This document shows, in pieces, positions 59,125-64,000 of a DNA stretch of 64,000 nt; the first letter of the stretch is position 1, and the number at the start of each line of letters is the position of its first letter. This stretch comes from Pseudomonas hefeiensis. GTDB lineage: Bacteria > Pseudomonadota > Gammaproteobacteria > Pseudomonadales > Pseudomonadaceae. The notes beneath the pieces are model-generated. The model was not told the DNA's origin. It made no database searches and was given only the letters and a program-made list of their open reading frames with translations. A program made the position numbers and the translations under genes. The DNA lies in the NCBI RefSeq assembly GCF_030687835.1, contig NZ_CP117449.1:3968001-4032000 (forward strand), in the 5' to 3' direction.

Positions 59125-60261
59125 ATGACGACTTACGAAATCCTGACGAGCCCTGGAAACACCAGCGCGGTCCAGCGCTTTACCGACCCGACCACCTGGG
59201 GCACTTTCGGCGCGCAATGGCACAGCGGTGAACAAAAAAACCTGCAATGCTGCGCTGTGCGCCAGGAAACCCACGACGTCAGGACCTTCATTTTTCGCTG
59301 TGCGGACTTCAGCGCGCTGGGCTTCGAGCCCGGTCAATTCATCACGATCGCGCCGGTCATTGGCGGGCAGACCATTGCCCGCTGCTACACCCTGTCGTCC
59401 TCCCCCACCCGGCCGTTTGCGTTTTCCATTACCGTCAAGCGTGTGCCGGGGGGCGCGGTGTCGAACTGGCTGCATGACCACCTCAAGCCCGGCGACAGCC
59501 TGAAGGCGTCCGGCCCGGCGGGCAGCTTTACACCGGTCGGTCATCCGGCGACCAAGTTGTTGTACCTGTCCGCTGGCTCCGGCGTAACACCCCTGATGTC
59601 GATGACCCGGGCCGCCTGCGACATGGCCGGCAACCTCGACATCGTGTTTGTGCACAGCGCCCGTACGCCTACCGACATCATCTTCCACGCAGAGTTGACG
59701 CGCATGCAGGCCGCCATGCCGGGGCTGCGAGTCATCAGTATTTGCGAAGGGCTCGGCGACACCGCTCAATGGCAGCAACCGATAGGCCGGCTCGACTTGT
59801 CGTTGTTGAGTCAGCAAGTGCCGGACTACAAGGAACGGGAAATCTTTACCTGCGGTCCCCAAGGCTACATGGAAGCGGTCAAGTCGCTACTCAGGGAAGC
59901 GGCGTTCGATTTCGCCCACTACCATCAGGAAAGCTTCGACATCACCGCCCTGAATGAAGAGCCGTTGGTCGAGCAGGCCGCTACGCTCAATCAGCAGGAC
60001 GTTTTCACGGTGACCCTGTCGCGTTCAGGCAAAACATTCAGCATGCCGGGCAATCAGACCGTGCTGGCCGCCGCGAAGAAAGCCGGCGCCATCGTGCCCT
60101 CCTCCTGCAGCCAGGGCGTTTGTGGCACCTGCAAGACCGCCCTGCTACAGGGTACGGTCGAGATGAATCACAACGGAGGTATCAGGCAACGGGAAATAGA
60201 CAAAGGTCTGCGTTTGCTGTGCTGCAGCAAGCCCACTTCTGATTTGGTCCTTGATCTTTAG
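59125..60261 (+). CDS. Ferredoxin-type oxidoreductase component of the Rieske system (GbcB-like)
   Basis: 378 residues: FAD-binding ferredoxin-NADP reductase domain (RCYTLSSSP at 86-94), NAD domain (GSGVTPLMSM; CGPQGYME), and C-terminal plant-type 2Fe-2S domain with C328, C333, C336 and a Cys pair at 366-367. It transfers electrons from NAD(P)H to the Rieske oxygenase. ATG 59125 has GAGGA at 6-base spacing; ATG 59119 is too close. It is the only such reductase in the window, so it may also serve Rieske copy A. Confidence 0.92.
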   Translation: MTTYEILTSPGNTSAVQRFTDPTTWGTFGAQWHSGEQKNLQCCAVRQETHDVRTFIFRCADFSALGFEPGQFITIAPVIGGQTIARCYTLSSSPTRPFAFSITVKRVPGGAVSNWLHDHLKPGDSLKASGPAGSFTPVGHPATKLLYLSAGSGVTPLMSMTRAACDMAGNLDIVFVHSARTPTDIIFHAELTRMQAAMPGLRVISICEGLGDTAQWQQPIGRLDLSLLSQQVPDYKEREIFTCGPQGYMEAVKSLLREAAFDFAHYHQESFDITALNEEPLVEQAATLNQQDVFTVTLSRSGKTFSMPGNQTVLAAAKKAGAIVPSSCSQGVCGTCKTALLQGTVEMNHNGGIRQREIDKGLRLLCCSKPTSDLVLDL

Positions 60262-60346
60262 CCGTGTCTCACTAATTAGGTAGTCACTGCGCACGGGCTT
60301 CTGCACAATCTCCGTGCACCAAACATTTATAAGGCAGTGAAGCCTG

Positions 60347-61261
60347 ATGAAACTGCAACCCTTGCCGCCCCTCAACAGCCTGGTGGCGTTCGAGTCCGCC
60401 GCCCGCCACTTGAGTTTCACCGTGGCAGCACGCGAACTGAACGTCACCCAAGGTGCAATCAGCCGCCAGGTACGCTTGCTCGAAGACTATCTGGGCACGG
60501 CGCTGTTCACCCGCACGACGCGGGAAATCAACCTCACCGCCTCGGGCACCCAGTATTACGAGAGCATCCGCGATACGTTGCAGCAAATCGCCCAGGCCAC
60601 CGCGGGAATGCGCCATTGGCAAGGCGCGCAACAGGTCACTGTCGTCACCAGTACGGCGATGGCGTCATTGTGGCTGCTACCGCTTGTGTCGGAGTTCCAG
60701 CGCCAGAATGAAGAGATTGACCTGCGCATCATCGCGACGGACCAAGTCAGTGATTTTTCCCGGCTGGACTGTGACCTGGCGCTGTATTACTGCAGCACGC
60801 CGCCGAAAAACATGAAAGTCACGCCGCTGTTCAACGAAGAGATTTTCCCGGTATGCAGCCCCGCCTATCTGGCGCAGCACCCAGGGATCGAGACGCTCGA
60901 GCAGTTGGGTGGATGCACCTGGTTGTGGCTGGAAGACCAGCACCGGGACTGGATTGGCTGGAGAGAATGGTTCCAACGCCTTGGCTACCCCGCGCCAGAA
61001 CCTCGGCGGCGCATCAATATCAACAGCTATTCCATGCTGATCCAGTCGGCGCTGGCTGGCCAGGGGATCGCCCTGGCCTGGTCGGGCCTGCTCAGCAATC
61101 ACTTGCAAACCGGCAACCTGGTGCGGCCGACACAAGCCATCCTGCGTACCAACGCACAGTTCTGCCTGCTGGAACCCCAAGGCCGGGCCCCAAACAGGCA
61201 AAGCGTCAGCCGCTTCCGCCAGTGGCTGATGGCGCATCTGGCGGAGACGGTCGACGTTTGA
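60347..61261 (+). CDS. LysR-family regulator downstream of Rieske/reductase pair
   Basis: 304 residues, GcvA-type helix-turn-helix (LSFTVAARELNVTQGAISRQVRLLED) and effector domain (LDCDLALYYCSTPPKNMK). Third member of this LysR subgroup in the locus, after those at 30934 and 56782. It begins 85 bases after the reductase stop and may be co-transcribed. Confidence 0.92.
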   Translation: MKLQPLPPLNSLVAFESAARHLSFTVAARELNVTQGAISRQVRLLEDYLGTALFTRTTREINLTASGTQYYESIRDTLQQIAQATAGMRHWQGAQQVTVVTSTAMASLWLLPLVSEFQRQNEEIDLRIIATDQVSDFSRLDCDLALYYCSTPPKNMKVTPLFNEEIFPVCSPAYLAQHPGIETLEQLGGCTWLWLEDQHRDWIGWREWFQRLGYPAPEPRRRININSYSMLIQSALAGQGIALAWSGLLSNHLQTGNLVRPTQAILRTNAQFCLLEPQGRAPNRQSVSRFRQWLMAHLAETVDV

Positions 61262-61274
61262 TGAGCCAGGAGAC

Positions 61275-61559
61275 CTAGCCGATTTTCACATTCATGGTGA
61301 TGCGCGCCGTGAAGACCTTCACCCCAGCCTCGTCGAAGATCTCGACCGGGACAATCTTGTCGCCCGAAGTCTGCCAGTCGATTTCGCTACCGTCGGCAAT
61401 CGCATGGATGGCGGTCTTGGCCTTGGCCAAGTATTCGACAGTCATGCCTTTGGGAATCCAACGAGCGCCGCTGGGGATGGACACCTCGGTCATCATGCCG
61501 CCCGCCAGTTCCGCCGCGTTGCACAACGCAATCGCGTGAACGGACGAAGGGAACCTGTC
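61275..61559 (-). pseudogene. DUF4442 (hotdog thioesterase-like) gene, 5'-truncated
   Basis: The last ~92 codons (VHAIALCNAAELAGGMMTEV through ARITMNVKIG) resemble the C-terminal part of DUF4442 hotdog-fold proteins. Upstream of about 61559 the frame continues but loses all family similarity because it reads antisense to a TetR gene. The N-terminal half is missing. Confidence 0.75.
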
Positions 61560-61583
61560 GATCTCCTCGAGCGCTGCTACCCA

Positions 61584-62168
61584 GGGCGCCGTGCCGAGTC
61601 CAAGCGGCACATCCTGCGATGTGCCTTGGCGCTGTTTAACCAACAGGGCATAGAAGCGACCACCATCGACATCATCCGGGCCGAAAGTCAGATGAGCGTG
61701 GGGGCCATTTATCACCATTTCGATAACAAGGAAGGCTTGGTCGCAGCGTTGTACATGACCGCCCTGGATGATCAGGCACGGCTCAGGGACAGCTACCTCA
61801 GCGCTGTCACGTCGACCAGGGAATGGGTCCACGCCTTGGTGTTCAGCTACGTGGATTGGGTGGTCAGTCAACCCGATTGGGCGCGGTTCCAATACCAGGC
61901 TCGCTTTGCGGTGGCGCGAAGCAGCTTCAATGAGCGGCTCGCCGAGGCGAATCTCGCCAGGAACGCCGCACTCAAGCAATGGTTCAGCGACCCCGCCCAC
62001 CAGCAGGATTTGCAGGACCTGCCTTTTGAGCTGATCCCGTCACTGATCATCGGTTCGGCGGAGAGCTATTGTCGCGCCTGGCTCTCGGCCCGAGTCAAAC
62101 GCAGCCCTGAAAGCTACCGGCAGCAGCTGGCCGAGGCCGCCTGGCGCGCCGTGGGCGCTGGCGGCTGA
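61584..62168 (+). pseudogene. TetR-family regulator lacking its natural start
   Basis: 194 codons with a clear TetR domain (RRAESKRHILRCALALFNQQ, then SVGAIYHHFDNKEGLVAALY) and a ligand domain. No ATG, GTG or TTG lies in frame just before the domain; the next in-frame ATG is 180 bases upstream, inside sequence antisense to the DUF4442 remnant. The 5' end thus appears to have been lost in the same deletion. It could be expressed as a fusion from 61404. Confidence 0.7.
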
Positions 62169-62301
62169 GCAGTTCGTCCTGCGTTTCTCCCGGTTCCGCA
62201 ATACTCACCACTTATCAATAAATCTCAAAAATGGAGAAGAACGGCCGATACCAAGGATAAGACCCTGCAACTGGGGCGCAGGACAGAACGGTAGGTCAGT
62301 C

Positions 62302-62565
62302 ATGACAGAGATTTATTTGCTGATAGCGCACGGCACGGACCAGGGCGAAGCTTATGTTCTGGGCTGGTTCGATGACCGGAGCAAAGCCCGGGAAGTGGCC
62401 GAGCAGAAAGAATGGGAGGCGTACCGCGCCAGCCTGAAGGAGAAACATCCATGGTCAAGCCACAAACCCCTGGCGCCGGACCAGACCGACTATCGCCGCT
62501 ACTGGATCAAGACCGTTTCGAAGTTTGATCAGGTGCCTGTTCCGAGGTCCTGGGCAGTTCATTGA
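62302..62565 (+). CDS. Small hypothetical protein
   Basis: 87 residues starting MTEIYLLIAHGTDQGEAYVL, cytoplasmic, rich in charged residues, ending WAVH. The domain is not recognised. Start ATG preceded by GGTAGGTCAGTC, a fair ribosome-binding site. No operon partner is evident. Confidence 0.6.
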   Translation: MTEIYLLIAHGTDQGEAYVLGWFDDRSKAREVAEQKEWEAYRASLKEKHPWSSHKPLAPDQTDYRRYWIKTVSKFDQVPVPRSWAVH

Positions 62566-62646
62566 TCACCGGTAGGTGAAATTCAACGAAACGAGCGTTG
62601 TCGAGGGTGGTCTAGAAAATTAAGCCCATCCGATGAGAGCATCATT

Positions 62647-62733
62647 ATGTTGAAATTTCTTGGCGGCACCGTAGGTATCATTTTCATAATCGGCCTGATC
62701 GTGGTCATCGCCCTGTTCAAGCTCGTCTTCTGA
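62647..62733 (+). CDS. Tiny single-helix membrane protein
   Basis: 28 residues, MLKFLGGTVGIIFIIGLIVV then IALFKLVF, one transmembrane helix with lysines at both ends. Such short membrane proteins are conserved in pseudomonads, but I cannot name this one. The ribosome-binding site is weak (GATGAGAGC). Confidence 0.5.
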   Translation: MLKFLGGTVGIIFIIGLIVVIALFKLVF

Positions 62734-62787
62734 CGGCGACAGTGTCAACCACAGGCCTGGGGAACAGCGTTTCTCAATGCGTGAAAA

Positions 62788-62811
62788 AGCCCAATCTTTT
62801 CAGATTGGGCT
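62788..62811 (-). terminator. Hairpin with T tract on the minus strand
   Basis: agcccaatct-tttc-agattgggct, a perfect 10-base-pair stem. The T run (ggctttttcac) is on the minus-strand side, while the plus side continues gagccgctcc. No minus-strand gene was identified upstream of it, so it may serve the plus-strand tiny gene as a factor-assisted terminator. Confidence 0.5.
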
Positions 62812-62943
62812 GAGCCGCTCCGGGAACACGCTAACGGGCAAATGCATAATAGCTCTTTGCCACTTATTTCAACCGCCCCGCTTTCAATCGGGTGGTGAAT
62901 TCACTACATTGAGCGTAACTCTGCTCCTTCGACACGGACTGTC

Positions 62944-64000
62944 ATGACTACCCTATCCCCGATCAGCCCTGCCATTCCCATCCAGATCCAGACTCGCTCT
63001 GCCGTCGCGGCATCGCCTGCAACAGTGATAGAGAGTGCTGATGCCTTCCCGGCTCGACCTTCGGCAATCGTCAGCCTGGGTAATCCTGTGGCCGATGTCG
63101 AATCACAGACCTATTCCCGACTCGGGCAACTGCCCGGCCAGGAGATTGTTCGTGTCTGGGAAAAGACCAGTCAGGATGCCGTCACTCGCGTCATGGGGAC
63201 CAACCCCAGATCGCTGTCGATCGCCAACCGTTTCCACGGCCTGGGCGCAGCCTTGGTGGAGCAATTCGCCAAGAATGGTTCAAGCATTTCCCAGTCAGTG
63301 CTCCATACCACCACGGACAGGGCTTACGACGTCGCCGGGATAAAATCCGAACAGACGCTGCTGCACAATAAAGCCGACAACCTGATCAGCCTCAGTATCA
63401 AGACCGCCAGCGGCAAGACGGTCACCTTCAGTCTGACAAGCCAGGACGATGGTCTTGGTGTCCAGGCTACGGTGGATGGTGGCCCGCTGAGCGAGGATGA
63501 ACTCAAGGCGATTGGTGCTCTGGGCAATGCCTTTCAGGCGGCTGTCGACGGGTTGACCGCCGAGCCGCCCAAGCTTGATCTGGGCAAGCTGACGCAGTTT
63601 GACTCCAGCGTATTGGCATCCATTGACCTGAACGCCAAGCTAAAGGGCGTGGACGGTGAGGATCTGACCCTCGCCTTTAGCGCCGACGACCAACGCCGCA
63701 CCACGCAAATGAGCGGTCCGGATGGCAAATTAAACCTGAGCGTGGACCTGAAGAACAGCGCAATCCTGGGCGATGCCAAGCAACAGGCCAACGCTCTGAA
63801 CAGCTACCTGGCCCAGTTTGACCGGGTGCAGGAGCGCGGCAGCGCCAAGGCGGCCCTGATGGAGATGTTCAAGGATGCGTTCAGCGCCATGAACAGCCAC
63901 TATCCACAGGGCACCACTCTACCTGAGCGATTGACCCGTAACGCGACGGACAAAGGCCTGTTGACCGGACTGGCAGACTTCGAGGCGTCCATCACTCAGA
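62944..64000 (+). CDS. Hypothetical protein, 3' end outside window
   Basis: An ATG at 62944 opens a frame of 352 codons with no stop to the window end. The start reads MTTLSPISPAIPIQIQTRSA; the protein is Ser/Thr/Ala/Leu-rich, hydrophilic, without signal peptide or membrane helices, and has repeated beta-like stretches (SLSIKTASGKTVTFSLTSQD; DLTLAFSADDQRRT). Codon use matches the neighbouring genes, so it is real coding sequence. No domain recognised. Confidence 0.8.
   Translation, partial: MTTLSPISPAIPIQIQTRSAVAASPATVIESADAFPARPSAIVSLGNPVADVESQTYSRLGQLPGQEIVRVWEKTSQDAVTRVMGTNPRSLSIANRFHGLGAALVEQFAKNGSSISQSVLHTTTDRAYDVAGIKSEQTLLHNKADNLISLSIKTASGKTVTFSLTSQDDGLGVQATVDGGPLSEDELKAIGALGNAFQAAVDGLTAEPPKLDLGKLTQFDSSVLASIDLNAKLKGVDGEDLTLAFSADDQRRTTQMSGPDGKLNLSVDLKNSAILGDAKQQANALNSYLAQFDRVQERGSAKAALMEMFKDAFSAMNSHYPQGTTLPERLTRNATDKGLLTGLADFEASITQ

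Noticed and set aside
57859..60261. Naming the Rieske/reductase pair gbcA-gbcB outright
   Set aside because: Stachydrine-type Rieske demethylases share the same motifs and the nearby demethylase is StcD-like; sequence alone does not separate the substrates.

Overview
The window looks like chromosomal DNA of a Pseudomonas, probably of the P. fluorescens group. The evidence is the 3' end of a canonical nuo operon, GC-rich codon use throughout, and scattered copies of two REP-like motifs typical of fluorescent pseudomonads (tgtggcgagggga and tgtgggagcgggct, often as inverted pairs). I found no tRNA, rRNA, integrase, IS element or CRISPR array.

Layout. (1) 1-6.4 kb: end of nuoH and complete nuoIJKLMN (respiratory complex I), closed by a strong terminator. 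(2) 6.4-21.8 kb: mixed accessory genes: an LhgO-type FAD oxidoreductase, a hemerythrin, two LysR regulators, a YcaC-type hydrolase with a YtcJ-type amidohydrolase, a LysR-DoxX-monooxygenase operon, an alpha/beta hydrolase, two convergent winged-helix/NTPase regulators (one frameshifted), a GlxA/AraC regulator and a pirin. REP elements are dense here. (3) 22-46.6 kb: a catabolic locus for betaine-like or sulfonium-betaine compounds. It holds a GlxA/AraC regulator, a dCache chemoreceptor, an ALDH-DapA-FAD oxidase-EamA operon, a LysR gene divergent from a Rieske oxygenase, a ProVWX transporter followed by the DMSP lyase gene dddP, a broken GlxA regulator, a second DapA-FAD oxidase pair with its own GlxA regulator, a 2-oxoglutarate/Fe oxygenase, and a minus-strand operon encoding a betaine-binding protein, an Ldh_2 dehydrogenase, a DddQ-type cupin and a PutA-like ribbon-helix-helix protein. 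(4) 46.7-62.2 kb: a second, N-demethylating betaine unit: etfBA divergent from an StcD/DgcA-type demethylase, glutathione-dependent formaldehyde dehydrogenase, a VOC protein, a ProC-like reductase with a TetR regulator, a CbcWV-like transporter, LysR, a second Rieske oxygenase with its ferredoxin reductase, and another LysR. It ends in a deletion scar joining a truncated DUF4442 gene and a truncated TetR gene. (5) 62.2-64 kb: small unknown proteins and a long unrecognised ORF running off the window.

How the genes may work together (inference): two betaine ABC transporters plus an orphan binding protein import quaternary ammonium or sulfonium compounds. Rieske oxygenases and the StcD/ETF pair remove N-methyl groups as formaldehyde, which AdhC detoxifies. 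DddP, and possibly the DddQ-like cupin, cleave a dimethylsulfonio (or analogous) group. The DapA, FAD oxidase, ALDH and ProC/Ldh_2 genes would process the remaining amino/imino acid skeleton. The most notable points are two unrelated DMSP-lyase folds, both with complete active-site signatures, about 6 kb apart, embedded in twin DapA+FAD oxidase modules, and a PutA-type DNA-binding domain encoded alone. No acrylate-utilisation genes are present, so the true substrates remain open.
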